From: Undibacter mobilis
GTDB taxonomy: Bacteria > Pseudomonadota > Alphaproteobacteria > Rhizobiales > Xanthobacteraceae
Assembly (NCBI RefSeq): GCF_003367195.1
Contig: NZ_QRGO01000002.1
Coordinates: forward strand, 496,001 to 560,000
DNA: 64,000 bases
Reading direction: 5' to 3'
The notes beneath the pieces are model-generated. The model did no database searches, was not told where the DNA came from, and worked only from the letters and a program-made list of their open reading frames with translations. Position 1 is the first letter of the stretch. The number at the start of each line of letters is the position of its first letter. The position numbers were made by a program, and so were the translations under genes. This document shows, piece after piece, positions 8,671-17,536 of the stretch.

Positions 8671-10005
8671 ATGCCGTTCACCCGCCGCGACCTGATCGCC
8701 GGTTCTGTCGCCTCGGTGCTTGCCGCGCCCGTTGCTGCGCGCGCGCAAGAGCCCAAAGGCCTCGACGCCGCGCGCTTCGGCGTGCGCGCCAATGCCGACA
8801 GCGACCAGACGCGCGCGCTGCAGAAAGCCATCGACGAGGCCACGCGCGCGCAGCAGCCTTTGTGGCTGGCACCCGGCCGTTATCGCAGCGGGCCGCTGCG
8901 GCTCGGCTCCGGCGCCCGCATCGTCGGCGCGCGCGGCGCCACTCACCTTCAGCTTGTGCAAGGTCCGGCGTTGTTCCTGGCGCAGGATGCCCGCGCCGTG
9001 ACGCTCGAGGCGCTGAGCCTCGACGGCGGCAACATCAAGCTCGGCGACAGCGCGCTCATCAGCTTCATCGCGATCCCGGATCTGCGCCTCACCGATTGCA
9101 CTATCGTCAATGCCGGCGGCAATGCCGTGGCACTGACGCGATGCACCGGCGCCATCGAAGGCAACAGCATCACCAACAGCGCCGACAACGCCCTGTTCAG
9201 TCTCGACGGCCGCCTCATGATCCGCGGCAACGCGATTGCAAAGTCCGGCAATGGCGGCATCCGCGTCTGGCAGAGCGCCAAGCGCCATGACGGCAGCGTC
9301 ATCGAGAACAACACCATCGAGGACACGCAGGCGCGCGGCGGCGGCGACGGCCAGAACGGCAACGCCATCAACGTCTATCGCGCCGAGGGCGTCATCGTGC
9401 GCGGCAACACCATCCGCCGCGCCGCCTTCACCGCGGTGCGCGGCAACGCCGCCTCGCACATCGTCATTCGCAACAATCAGTGTTTCGCCTTGGGCGAGGT
9501 CGCGATCTATTCCGAGTTCGATTTCGTCGATGCCACCATCGTCGACAACACCATCGACACCGCCGCGGTCGGCATTGCCGTCACCAACATGGACCAGGGC
9601 GGTCATCTCGCCGTGGTGCGCGGCAATGTCGTGCGCAATCTGATCAACAAGCGGCCGCAGGGCGGGCCGGATTCGGCCGGCGTCGGCATCGGCGTCGAGG
9701 CCGACACCACCGTGTCCGGCAATGTCATCGAGAACGCGCCGACGATGGGCATCGAGGTCGGATCGGGCAAATATCTGCGCGACTGCAAGGTCACCGCAAA
9801 CACGGTGCGCGACGCCGGGATCGGCGTCGGCGTCTCGGTGGTCGAGGGCGCCGGCCGCGCCGAGATCACGGCCAATGTGTTTTCCGGCATCAAACGCGGC
9901 GCCGTGGTCGGCATGGCCTGGGACAAGGCGGCGACCGGCGATCTCACCCGTGGCGGCGCGGAGAAGTTCCCGCAGCTGACGATCGCTGACAACAAAGTGA
10001 CCTGA
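8671..10005 (+). CDS. Tat-exported right-handed repeat protein, TIGR03808-like
   Basis: This is a 444-residue protein of unknown function. It begins with a twin-arginine signal (FTRRDLIAG, then a hydrophobic run to AARA). The mature part starts with a pectate-lyase-like opening (DAARFGVRANADSDQTRALQ) and continues as many short repeats of the form GNxIxN/GNTI, the pattern of a right-handed parallel beta-helix. I recognise the overall layout as the TIGR03808 family found in Bradyrhizobium-like bacteria. Catalytic residues of polysaccharide lyases are not obvious, so a sugar-active role is only a possibility. It starts 24 bases after the peptidase gene. Confidence 0.78.
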   Translation: MPFTRRDLIAGSVASVLAAPVAARAQEPKGLDAARFGVRANADSDQTRALQKAIDEATRAQQPLWLAPGRYRSGPLRLGSGARIVGARGATHLQLVQGPALFLAQDARAVTLEALSLDGGNIKLGDSALISFIAIPDLRLTDCTIVNAGGNAVALTRCTGAIEGNSITNSADNALFSLDGRLMIRGNAIAKSGNGGIRVWQSAKRHDGSVIENNTIEDTQARGGGDGQNGNAINVYRAEGVIVRGNTIRRAAFTAVRGNAASHIVIRNNQCFALGEVAIYSEFDFVDATIVDNTIDTAAVGIAVTNMDQGGHLAVVRGNVVRNLINKRPQGGPDSAGVGIGVEADTTVSGNVIENAPTMGIEVGSGKYLRDCKVTANTVRDAGIGVGVSVVEGAGRAEITANVFSGIKRGAVVGMAWDKAATGDLTRGGAEKFPQLTIADNKVT

Positions 10006-10109
10006 GCGCCGACGTTCCTGCCCGGCGCCGCCGGCCGAAGCCCTTGCTCCATCCGCGCCGCGAACCCACCTTAGGGCTTCACCCAAGCCCCATCTTCTAT
10101 TTTCCGTTC

Positions 10110-10877
10110 ATGCCCAGCCGCCGCGCCCTCACCATGCTCCTTGTCTTCGCAATCTTCCTGGTGCCGCTGATTGCGCGCGCCGCCCTTTACGTCGCCGGCG
10201 ACGGCGCCCGCTCCTGGCGCGAGGCCGACTGGTCCTCGACCGGCACCTTGCCGCCGGCCCGCCAGTTCCAGCCGGCGCGGCTGGTCGTGTTCTCCGGCAC
10301 CACCGGCGCCTGGAAGGGCATTTTCTCGGTCCATAGCTGGATCGTGTTCAAGCGCGCCGGCGAGACGCGCTGGACGCGCTACGACGTGGTCGGCTGGGGC
10401 ACGCCGGTGCGCATGAATGGCTGGCCGGCGGACGGCCGCTGGTACGGCAACGCGCCGGTCGCCATTGTCGACGTCGGCGGCGCTGAGGCGGAACGCCTGA
10501 TCCCGAAGGTCGAGGCCGCGGTGCGCGATTATGCCTATGCACAGGCCGGCGACTACCGCATCTGGCCGGGCCCGAACTCCAACAGCTTCACCGCCGCGGT
10601 GCTGCGCGCCGTGCCGGAACTGAAGGCCACCTTGCCCGCCAATGCCGTCGGCCGTGACTTCCGCGACGGCTTCTATGCCGGCCGCACCGACTCCGGCACC
10701 GGTGTCGAGCTGTCCGCCTACGGGCTGGCCGGCCTCAAGGTCGGCTGGATCGAGGGCTTCGAGGTCAATCTGCTCGGCCTCGTCGCCGGCTTCGATGTGC
10801 GCTATCCGGCGCTCAAGCTGCCGGGCTTCGGCCGCATCGGCGTTTCCCCGCCAACACAGATCGGGCTGGCGGGGTAA
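10110..10877 (+). CDS. DUF3750 family protein
   Basis: This is a protein of about 255 residues with an N-terminal hydrophobic segment (MLLVFAIFLVPLIARAAL) that is either a signal anchor or an uncleaved signal. The ATG at 10110 is preferred because an upstream in-frame start at 10044 would place 22 non-hydrophobic residues before the membrane segment. The features KGIFSVHSWIVFK, WYGNAPV and WPGPNSNSF are those I associate with DUF3750, an uncharacterised family. It may be peptidase-like (a papain-like/NlpC fold has histidine and asparagine in similar contexts), but that is speculation. Confidence 0.7.
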   Translation: MPSRRALTMLLVFAIFLVPLIARAALYVAGDGARSWREADWSSTGTLPPARQFQPARLVVFSGTTGAWKGIFSVHSWIVFKRAGETRWTRYDVVGWGTPVRMNGWPADGRWYGNAPVAIVDVGGAEAERLIPKVEAAVRDYAYAQAGDYRIWPGPNSNSFTAAVLRAVPELKATLPANAVGRDFRDGFYAGRTDSGTGVELSAYGLAGLKVGWIEGFEVNLLGLVAGFDVRYPALKLPGFGRIGVSPPTQIGLAG

Positions 10878-10897
10878 CAAGCCGTCATTGTGAAGCG

Positions 10898-11995
10898 TTA
10901 CGCCTTCGGCGTCGGCGACCAGAATTTCGGGCCGACCCGCAGGTACTGGTTCGGGATCGCCACGTCGGCATTGAGCGTCCGGGCGGCGTGCCAGCCGAAA
11001 TGCGGATCGTCGAGGAAGGCCCGCGCCGCGGCGACAAGATCGGCCTTGCCGGAGGCGACAATGTCTTCGGCCTGCTCCGCCGTGGTGATGAGGCCGACGG
11101 CGCGCACCTTGATCCCGGCGCCCTTCTTGACCGCCTCGGCGAGCGGCACATTGTAACCGAGCCCCGTCGGGTTATGAATGCCGCCCGCAACGCCGCCGGA
11201 CGACACACAGACGAAGTCGACGCCGGCCGTCTTCAGCGCCTTGGCAAGGGCGACGGCTTCATCCGGTGTGATACCGCCCTCTTGCCAGTCAGAGCCGGTG
11301 ATCCGGGCGCCGAGCGGCACGTCCTGCGGCACCACCGCGCGCACGGCCTGGGCGACCGATAGCGGGAAGCGCATGCGGTTCTCGAGGGAGCCGCCATACT
11401 GGTCCGTGCGCTTGTTGGAGATCGGCGACAGGAAGGTGTGCATCAGGTAGCCATGCGCCATGTGCAGTTCGATTTCGTCGAAGCCGGCGCGCAGCGCGCG
11501 CCTGGCCGAATTGACGAAGGCGTCGCGCACGCGATCCATGTCGGCCTCGGTCATTTCGCGCGGCGTGTGCCAGCCGTCGCCGAAAGGAAGAGCTGACGGC
11601 GCGATGGTCGCCCATGCATCCTCATTGGGGCGCAGGAAAGTGCCGCCCTCCCAGGGCCGCTGCGACGACGCCTTGCGGCCGGCATGGGCCAGCTGCACGC
11701 CGAACTTGGCCTTGCCGTAGGTCTTCGCCGCGGCGATGACGTGGCCGAGCGCCAGTTCGTTGGCGTCCGAATAGAGCCCGACGCAGCCATGGGTAATGCG
11801 GCCGTGGCGCTCGACATGGGTCGCCTCGACGATCACCAGGCCGGCGCCGGAATTGGCCAGCATGCCGAGATGCATCATGTGCCAGTCGGAGGCCGAGCCG
11901 TCATTGGCCGAATACTGGCACATCGGCGCAACCACGAGACGGTTGGCCAGCGTAACGCCGGCAACCGGGAGGGACGAGAAAAGCGCGCTGCTCAT
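10898..11995 (-). CDS. NADH:flavin oxidoreductase, old yellow enzyme family (YqjM-like)
   Basis: This is a 365-residue FMN enzyme that reduces activated C=C bonds of enones and similar compounds with NAD(P)H. I chose the ATG at 11995 (MSSALFSSLPVAGVTLANR), since the upstream in-frame extension is arginine/serine-rich and matches nothing in the family. APMCQYSA carries the cysteine that tunes the flavin in YqjM-type enzymes. MAHGYLMHTFLSPISNKRTDQYGGSLENR is the hallmark barrel segment, seen at about residues 175-205. QLAHAGRK supplies the substrate-binding His. It converges on the DUF3750 gene. Confidence 0.92.
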   Translation of the reverse strand: MSSALFSSLPVAGVTLANRLVVAPMCQYSANDGSASDWHMMHLGMLANSGAGLVIVEATHVERHGRITHGCVGLYSDANELALGHVIAAAKTYGKAKFGVQLAHAGRKASSQRPWEGGTFLRPNEDAWATIAPSALPFGDGWHTPREMTEADMDRVRDAFVNSARRALRAGFDEIELHMAHGYLMHTFLSPISNKRTDQYGGSLENRMRFPLSVAQAVRAVVPQDVPLGARITGSDWQEGGITPDEAVALAKALKTAGVDFVCVSSGGVAGGIHNPTGLGYNVPLAEAVKKGAGIKVRAVGLITTAEQAEDIVASGKADLVAAARAFLDDPHFGWHAARTLNADVAIPNQYLRVGPKFWSPTPKA

Positions 11996-12068
11996 GAGAA
12001 TACTCGCTGGCAATGGTGGGATTTGGCGAATGGCGGGAGTTCGCCGGCAGGATAGAGCGATGCGCCAG

Positions 12069-12521
12069 TCAGCGCACCTGGATGGATTTGAGATAGTCGA
12101 CAATGGCGCCGACGTCATCGCCGTCGAAACTCAGTTCAGGCATGTCCGGATGGCCGGACATGATGCCCTCGCCGAGCGACTCCTCCAGGGAATCGATGGG
12201 ATAGCGCTTGCCCAATGTCCGAAACGGCGGCGCGTCGGGCCGCCGGCTGTCGCCGGTGCGGCCGATGGCGTGGCAGCTGCCGCAATAGGTAATAAGCAGG
12301 TCCTCGCCGCGCTTGAGCTGCTCGGCGTCCGGCGCCGCCGATACCGGGCCGCCTGCGATCAGGACAAGCCCCGCAACGGCAAGCACAACGGCAGTCTTGG
12401 CAATATCGGAAAGGATGCGCCGCGGGGCGCTCAGGCCGCCGAGCGGACGACCGACATCTCGCGCGCGGGTTCGCCCTGCGCGGGTTCTTGAGCCATGGGC
12501 CGGCCAGCCAACTGACGCCAT
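12069..12521 (-). CDS. small exported c-type cytochrome (start uncertain)
   Basis: The C-terminal 90 residues form a single-haem cytochrome c domain. CGSCH binds the haem covalently and the methionine in GIMSGHPDMPELSF is the likely axial ligand. The helix DVGAIVDYLKSIQ at the end is typical. A hydrophobic segment (TAVVLAVAGLVLIAGG) precedes it as a signal. The only in-frame ATG is at 12521, which makes the gene overlap the end of the upstream gene by 91 bases and gives a 40-residue arginine-rich N-terminus. A non-ATG start closer to the signal (for example the CTG at the upstream stop) is possible. It would carry electrons in the periplasm. Confidence 0.78.
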   Translation of the reverse strand: MASVGWPAHGSRTRAGRTRARDVGRPLGGLSAPRRILSDIAKTAVVLAVAGLVLIAGGPVSAAPDAEQLKRGEDLLITYCGSCHAIGRTGDSRRPDAPPFRTLGKRYPIDSLEESLGEGIMSGHPDMPELSFDGDDVGAIVDYLKSIQVR

Positions 12522-12697
12522 TTCTTTGCGTCCTCGATCACGTCGAGCATGCGGACGGCAAAGCTTTCCTGCGTGTAGTAATGCTTCCAGCGGCCGCTGC
12601 GGTACAGTTCAGTATAGTAAGCGAGGCGCTGTTCGGCGAGATCGTGCCAGCGCCGCGCGATCCTCTCCAGATCAGTACTGCCGGGCAAAGTCCGCAT
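12431..12697 (-). CDS. small conserved protein, TIGR03809-like
   Basis: This is an 88-residue basic and aromatic-rich soluble protein (RRWHDLAEQRLAYYTELYRSGRWKHYY). I believe it belongs to the small TIGR03809 family of Bradyrhizobium-like bacteria, whose function is unknown; that assignment is from memory of its pattern and should be treated as tentative. It has no signal peptide or membrane segment. Its 3' end overlaps the cytochrome c frame, so the two are probably translated from one message. Confidence 0.6.
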   Translation of the reverse strand: MRTLPGSTDLERIARRWHDLAEQRLAYYTELYRSGRWKHYYTQESFAVRMLDVIEDAKKWRQLAGRPMAQEPAQGEPAREMSVVRSAA

Positions 12698-12917
12698 GGG
12701 AGGCCGTTGGCAAGTGCCGATTCGTCTACCCCCTGATCGTTACGTGCAACGTAACGACGAACAATGCGACTAAGACGACTCCGGCACGATGTGGATAACA
12801 CTGTGTTGTTTAAAGTGATTCGCCAGCGTTTGAAACAACATAGCGACGGCGGCCATTAACGATTTGTTTAATTTTGCCGGGCCGCCGGTCCTCGTCATCC
12901 ACCGATAAAACTGCCGT

Positions 12918-13895
12918 TTATCGCTTAAACAGCGCCGCGATCTCGCCCACGATGCCGCGCCGGAACAGCAGCACGCAGGATACGAAGATCACGCCCTGGA
13001 TCACCAGCACCCATTCGCCGACCGACGATAGCTTGAACTGCATCGCCAGGATGACAAAGGCGCCGACCACCGGCCCGAAAATCGTGCCGAGACCGCCCAC
13101 CAGGGTCATCAGCACTACCTCACCCGACATCGGCCAATTGACGTCGGTCAGCGAGGCGATCTGCAGGGTGATGGCCTTGGTCGACCCGGCAACGCCGGCC
13201 AGCGTCGCCGACAGGACGAAGGCGATCAGTTTGTAGCGGTCGGTCTTGTAGCCGAGCGAGATGGCGCGCGGCTCGTTCTCGCGGATCGCCTTCAGCACCT
13301 CGCCGAATGGCGAATGGATGATGCGGTAGATCAGCAGGAAGCCGGCCAGGAAAACCACCATGACGAAGATGTACATGGTGGTGTCATTGGACAGGTCGAT
13401 GAAGCCGAACAGCTTGCCGCGCGGCACCGCCTGAATGCCGTCCTCACCGCCGGTGAACTTCATGCGCAGCGCCACAAAATACATCATCTGCGCCAGCGCC
13501 AGCGTGATCATGGCGAAGTAGATGCCTTGGCGGCGGATCGCCAGCGAGCCGGCAAGAAAGCCGCAGACCGCCGCGGTCAGCGTGCCCGTCAGAATCGCGA
13601 ATTCGGGATTGAAGCCCCAGACCTTGGCGGCATGCGCAGCCAGATAGCTCGCCCAGCCGAAATACAGCGCGTGGCCGAAGCTCAGCAGCCCGACATAGCC
13701 GATCAGCAGGTTGAAGGCGCAGGCGAAGAGCGCAAAGCACATCGCCTGCATCAGGAACAGCGGATAGGTGAAAAACGGCGCAACGATGAGCGCCACCACC
13801 ATAATGACGAAACCAATGACCTCGCCCTGGCGCTGCAGAAATGACGGCTCGCGCGCGACAACCACGCCGGCCGTGGATGACGATGATGCCTGCAT
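12918..13895 (-). CDS. livM: branched-chain amino acid-type ABC transporter permease LivM
   Basis: This is a 325-residue inner-membrane subunit of a HAAT/Liv-type importer. About nine hydrophobic segments are visible, and the motifs NLLIGYVGLLSFGHALYFG (early) and AIRENEPRAISLGYKTDRYK (the cytoplasmic loop that docks the ATPase) are diagnostic of LivM. GLGTIFGPVVGA near the end is also typical. It is the last gene of the minus-strand operon livG-livF-SBP-SBP-livH-livM; its start overlaps the livH stop by one base. The substrate may be an amino acid, urea or an aromatic acid. Confidence 0.92.
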   Translation of the reverse strand: MQASSSSTAGVVVAREPSFLQRQGEVIGFVIMVVALIVAPFFTYPLFLMQAMCFALFACAFNLLIGYVGLLSFGHALYFGWASYLAAHAAKVWGFNPEFAILTGTLTAAVCGFLAGSLAIRRQGIYFAMITLALAQMMYFVALRMKFTGGEDGIQAVPRGKLFGFIDLSNDTTMYIFVMVVFLAGFLLIYRIIHSPFGEVLKAIRENEPRAISLGYKTDRYKLIAFVLSATLAGVAGSTKAITLQIASLTDVNWPMSGEVVLMTLVGGLGTIFGPVVGAFVILAMQFKLSSVGEWVLVIQGVIFVSCVLLFRRGIVGEIAALFKR

Positions 13896-14782
13896 CAGGT
13901 GCCCCTTCCGAACAGACCGGCCGGACGCACCAGCAGGACGATAGCCATGATCACGAAGATCACCGTGTTGGAGGCTTCGGGGAAGAACACCTTGGTCAGG
14001 CCTTCGACGACACCGAGGCCGAAGCCGGTGAGAATGGCGCCGAGGATCGAACCCATGCCGCCGATCACCACCACGGCGAAGACGACGATGATCAGTTCGG
14101 CGCCCATTTGCGGCGACACGTTATAGATCGGCGCCGCCATGACGCCGGCGAAGGCCGCAAGCGCCACGCCGAAACCATAGGTCAGCGTGATCATCACCGG
14201 CACGTTGATGCCGAAGGCGCGCACGAGCGTCGGGTTCTCCGTCGCGGCGCGCAGATAGGCGCCCAGCCGCGTACGCTCGATCGCGTACCAGGTGCCGAAG
14301 CAGATAACGAGCGACACCGCGATCACCCAGGCGCGGTAATTCGGCAGGAACATGAAACCGAGATTCTGGCCGCCGCGCAGCGAGTCCGGCAGCGCGTAAG
14401 GCAGGCCCGCCGAGCCGAGATAGTTGCGGGAGACACCCTCGATGATCAGCGCCAGACCGAAGGTCAGCAGCAGGCCATAGAGATGATCGAGCTTGTACAA
14501 CCACTGCAGGAAGGTGCGCTCGATGACGATGCCGATGGCACCGACGATCACCGGCGCCAGGATCAGCGCTGCCCAGTAGTTGATGCCGAGAAAGTTCAGC
14601 ATCAGGAACGCGGCGACCGCGCCGAGCATGTACTGAGCGCCGTGCGCGAAATTGATGATGTTGAGCATGCCGAAGATGACGGCAAGCCCAAGGCTCAGCA
14701 ACGCATAGAACGAGCCATTGATCAGGCCGATCAACAACTGTCCGAACAAGGCCGCCGATGGAATTCCGAAGATCGTGAACAT
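13895..14782 (-). CDS. livH: branched-chain amino acid-type ABC transporter permease LivH
   Basis: This is a 295-residue inner-membrane permease of the Liv family. LGLAVIFGMLNIINFAHGAQYML near the N-terminus and the ATPase-docking loop RAATENPTLVRAFGINV are the standard marks, and GGMGSILGAILTGFGLG closes the protein. Hydrophobic segments number about eight. It follows two binding-protein genes, from which it is separated by a palindromic intergenic element, and is directly joined to livM. Confidence 0.92.
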   Translation of the reverse strand: MFTIFGIPSAALFGQLLIGLINGSFYALLSLGLAVIFGMLNIINFAHGAQYMLGAVAAFLMLNFLGINYWAALILAPVIVGAIGIVIERTFLQWLYKLDHLYGLLLTFGLALIIEGVSRNYLGSAGLPYALPDSLRGGQNLGFMFLPNYRAWVIAVSLVICFGTWYAIERTRLGAYLRAATENPTLVRAFGINVPVMITLTYGFGVALAAFAGVMAAPIYNVSPQMGAELIIVVFAVVVIGGMGSILGAILTGFGLGVVEGLTKVFFPEASNTVIFVIMAIVLLVRPAGLFGRGT

Positions 14783-14795
14783 GCTCTCTCTCTTC

Positions 14796-14914
14796 TATCC
14801 CTCCCCCGCGAGGGGAAGGTGGATCATCGCGAAGCGATGAGACGGGTGGGGATCAGCAAGGAGCCCCACCCGGCTCGCTGTTACTCGCCGCCCTCCCCCT
14901 TCGGGAGAGGGATA
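14796..14914. repeat. REP-like palindromic intergenic element
   Basis: This 120-base stretch between a binding-protein gene and livH contains CCCTCCCCC..GAGGGG and CCCTCCCCCTTCGGGAGAGGG palindromes plus an internal GACGGGTGGGG / CCCCACCCGG pair, so it can fold into a large cloverleaf. Elements of this look are common between genes in Bradyrhizobium-like genomes. Here it also acts as a spacer hairpin after a receptor gene. Confidence 0.75.
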
Positions 14915-14921
14915 AAGACGA

Positions 14922-16136
14922 TCAGCCGCTCGCCAGCGAACAGCCGCCGTCCTTGAGCGGACGGAATGCTTCATCCGCCGGGATGGTGGCGCGCAGCTTG
15001 TAGATGTCGCCAGGGCCCTTCGATTCCGACGGCTTTTTCACTTCGTAGAGATAAGCCGGGTGAATCTTGCGGCCGTCGGCACGAATGCTGCCCTTGCCGA
15101 ACAGAACGTCGTCGGTCGGCAGCTTCTTCATCTCGGCGACCACCGCCTTGCCGTCATCCTTGCTCTTGAGCGCCGCGACCGCCTTCAGATAGTGCAGCGT
15201 TCCGGCATAGACGCCGGCCTGCACCATGGTCGGAATCTTGCCCGGACGCGCCTTCTGCCAGCGTTGTGTCCACGCGCGCGTCTGATCGTTGGCATCCCAG
15301 TAGAAGGTGTTGGTCAGGACCAGACCCTGCGCCGCCTGCAGACCAAGGGCGTTGACGTCACTGGCGAAGACGAGAAGACCGGCCAGCGACTGGCCGCCCG
15401 CAACAATGCCGAATTCGGCCGCCTGCTTGATCGTGTTGACCGTGTCACCGCCGGCATTGGCAAGGCCGATGATCTTGGCTTTCGACGACTGAGCCTGCAG
15501 CAGGAACGACGAGAAATCACTCGAGTTGAGCGGATGGCGCACCTGGCCGACCACCTTACCGCCATTCGCGGTGACGACCGCCGCGGTATCGCGCTCGAGC
15601 GCATGGCCGAAGGCGTAGTCTGCGGTCAGGAAGAACCAGGTATCGCCGCCGGTCTTGACGATGGCCTTGCCGGTGCCATTGGCGAGCATCCAGGTATCGT
15701 AGGTCCAATGCACCGTGTTCGGCGAGCACTTGGCGCCGGTGAGATCCGACGACGCGGCGCCGGAGTTGATGAACACCTTGTTCTTGGCGCGAACGACTTC
15801 GTTAACGGCCAGAGCGACGCCCGAATTCGGCGTGTCGATGATGACATCGACGCCGTCGCGGTCGAGCCACTGATTGGCGACGCTGGTGCCGATGTCGGCC
15901 TTGTTCTGATGGTCGGCGCTGATGATCTCGACCTTCACATTCGGATTGGTCTTGTTGAAGTCTTCGACCGCCAGCTTGACCGCTTCGACCGAGCCGGGAC
16001 CGGCGAGATCGGCGTAGAGCGACGACATGTCGGTGAGCACGCCGATCTTGACGTTGAGTTGCTGAGCCTGCGCGGTACCGCAGGCGAGAGCGGCGGTGAG
16101 AGCCGCCAGGGCAAAAGTCCGCTTCACTACTTGCAT
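14922..16136 (-). CDS. ABC transporter substrate-binding protein (Liv-type), copy 1
   Basis: This is a periplasmic receptor of about 404 residues with the Peripla_BP_6 fold. I chose the ATG at 16136 (MQVVKRTFALAALTAALACGTAQA) because GGAG lies seven bases upstream and a clean signal peptide results. The mature protein begins VKIGVLTDMSSLYAD, as in receptors of aliphatic or aromatic acids. It is a close paralogue of the neighbouring copy 2: stretches such as SADHQNKAD and DTWMLANGTGKA are nearly identical in both. Together they give one permease/ATPase set two receptors. Confidence 0.92.
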   Translation of the reverse strand: MQVVKRTFALAALTAALACGTAQAQQLNVKIGVLTDMSSLYADLAGPGSVEAVKLAVEDFNKTNPNVKVEIISADHQNKADIGTSVANQWLDRDGVDVIIDTPNSGVALAVNEVVRAKNKVFINSGAASSDLTGAKCSPNTVHWTYDTWMLANGTGKAIVKTGGDTWFFLTADYAFGHALERDTAAVVTANGGKVVGQVRHPLNSSDFSSFLLQAQSSKAKIIGLANAGGDTVNTIKQAAEFGIVAGGQSLAGLLVFASDVNALGLQAAQGLVLTNTFYWDANDQTRAWTQRWQKARPGKIPTMVQAGVYAGTLHYLKAVAALKSKDDGKAVVAEMKKLPTDDVLFGKGSIRADGRKIHPAYLYEVKKPSESKGPGDIYKLRATIPADEAFRPLKDGGCSLASG

Positions 16137-16218
16137 TCCCATTCTCCATTCGGTGCCGTTCGGCACATTTCAAGCTTCGTTCAGATCGACGCACGCAAGT
16201 TCAGTAACAGGCCAGCGT

Positions 16219-16248
16219 CGGCGCCCCGCTGCCCCCAACGGGGCGCCG
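16219..16248 (-). terminator. GC-rich stem-loop after binding-protein copy 2
   Basis: A perfect 10-bp inverted repeat (16219-16228 with 16239-16248) and a 10-base loop lie 7 bases past the stop of the copy 2 gene on the minus strand. It lacks a U-tract on that strand, so partial termination or 3'-end protection of the receptor message is more likely than full termination. Confidence 0.6.
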
Positions 16249-16255
16249 TTTTCGC

Positions 16256-17467
16256 TTAGCCCTTCACCAGCGGGCAGTTGCCATCCTTGAGCGGACGGAA
16301 GGCTTCTTCCATCGGGATGGTCGCGCGCAGGTGATAGAGGTCGCCGGCATATTTCGACTCTTCGGGCTTCTTCACCTCGAAGAGATAGGCCGGATGCAGC
16401 ACACGGCCGTCCTCGCGGACGACGCTCTTGCCATAGATCGTGTCTTCGGCCGGCAGCTGCTTCATCTTGTCGGCAACGGCCTTGCCATCCTTGGCGCTGC
16501 CGACAGCGGCCACCGCCTTGAGATAGTGCAGCGTGCCGGAATAGACGCCGGCCATGTTCATGCTCGGCAGCTTGCCGGGCGAGTTACGCTCCTTGTCCCA
16601 CCGCTTGGTCCAGGCCCGGGTGTCTTCGTTGAGATCCCAGTACCAGGTCTCGGTGAAGGTCAGGCCCTGCGCGGTCTTCAGCCCCAGCGCGGCGACGTCC
16701 GGCGCGAAGATGAGAAGGCCGGCGAACTTCTGCCCGCCCGCAACGATGCCGAATTCGGCGCCCTGCTTGATGGCGTTGATGGTGTCGCCACCGGCATTGG
16801 CCAGACCGATCACCTTGGCCTTCGACGCCTGCGCCTGCAGCAGGAACGACGAGAAGTCGTTGGTGTTGATCGGGTGGCGCACCTTGCCGAGCACCTTGCC
16901 GCCGCTCGCCTCGACCACCGCCGCGGTATCGCGCTCGAGCGCATGACCGAAGGCGTAATCCGAGGTCAGGAAGAACCAGGTATCGCCGCCGGTCTTCACC
17001 ATGGCCTTGCCGGTGCCGTTGGCCAGCATCCAGGTGTCGTAAGTCCAGTGAATGGTGTTCGGCGAGCACTTCGGTCCGGTGAGATCCGACGACGCGGGAC
17101 CCGATCCGACGAAGACCTTGTTTTTGTTCTTGGTCACTTCGGCGATGGCCAGCGCGACGCCCGAATTCGGCACGTCGGCGATCATGTCGACGCCGTCGCG
17201 GTCGTACCACTGGTTGGCGATGTTGGAGCCGACGTCGGCCTTGTTCTGGTGATCGGCGCTGACCACCTCGACCTTCACGTTCGGATTGGTCTTCATGAAA
17301 TCCTCGGCGGCGAGTTTGGCGCCGATGACCGAGCCGATGCCGGTGTCGTCGGCATAGAGCGACGACATATCCGTCAGAACGCCGACCTTGACGTTGATCT
17401 GCTGCGCGTATGCGGTGCCACCCAGCAGCAGGGCGGCCAGGGTCGCCAAGCCAATCGTTTTCTTCAT
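16256..17467 (-). CDS. ABC transporter substrate-binding protein (Liv-type), copy 2
   Basis: This is a periplasmic receptor of about 403 residues (Peripla_BP_6). The ATG at 17467 is supported by GGGAGG six bases upstream and by the signal MKKTIGLATLAALLLGGTAYA. The mature start VKVGVLTDMSSLYADDTG and much of the body parallel copy 1, so the two arose by tandem duplication. Differences in the ligand-facing loops (for example DVPNSGVALAIAEV against DTPNSGVALAVNEV) could change specificity. It lies between livF and copy 1 in the operon. Confidence 0.92.
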   Translation of the reverse strand: MKKTIGLATLAALLLGGTAYAQQINVKVGVLTDMSSLYADDTGIGSVIGAKLAAEDFMKTNPNVKVEVVSADHQNKADVGSNIANQWYDRDGVDMIADVPNSGVALAIAEVTKNKNKVFVGSGPASSDLTGPKCSPNTIHWTYDTWMLANGTGKAMVKTGGDTWFFLTSDYAFGHALERDTAAVVEASGGKVLGKVRHPINTNDFSSFLLQAQASKAKVIGLANAGGDTINAIKQGAEFGIVAGGQKFAGLLIFAPDVAALGLKTAQGLTFTETWYWDLNEDTRAWTKRWDKERNSPGKLPSMNMAGVYSGTLHYLKAVAAVGSAKDGKAVADKMKQLPAEDTIYGKSVVREDGRVLHPAYLFEVKKPEESKYAGDLYHLRATIPMEEAFRPLKDGNCPLVKG

Positions 17468-17536
17468 CGTATCCCTCCCAAACATTTGCGTTTCCGGTGC
17501 AGTTTTATTGCGCTTCTTACGTTGAAGGTCTTGTTT

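Noticed and set aside
12804..12840. TGTTGTTT / AAACAACA inverted repeat in the gap at 12.8 kb
   Set aside because: The arms are short and far apart (21 bases), with no clear link to either neighbouring gene; chance is likely in this AT-rich patch.
12856..12872. Second CtrA-like site (TTAA-N8-TTAAT) upstream of the small conserved protein gene
   Set aside because: The spacer is eight bases, not seven, and the final C is missing.
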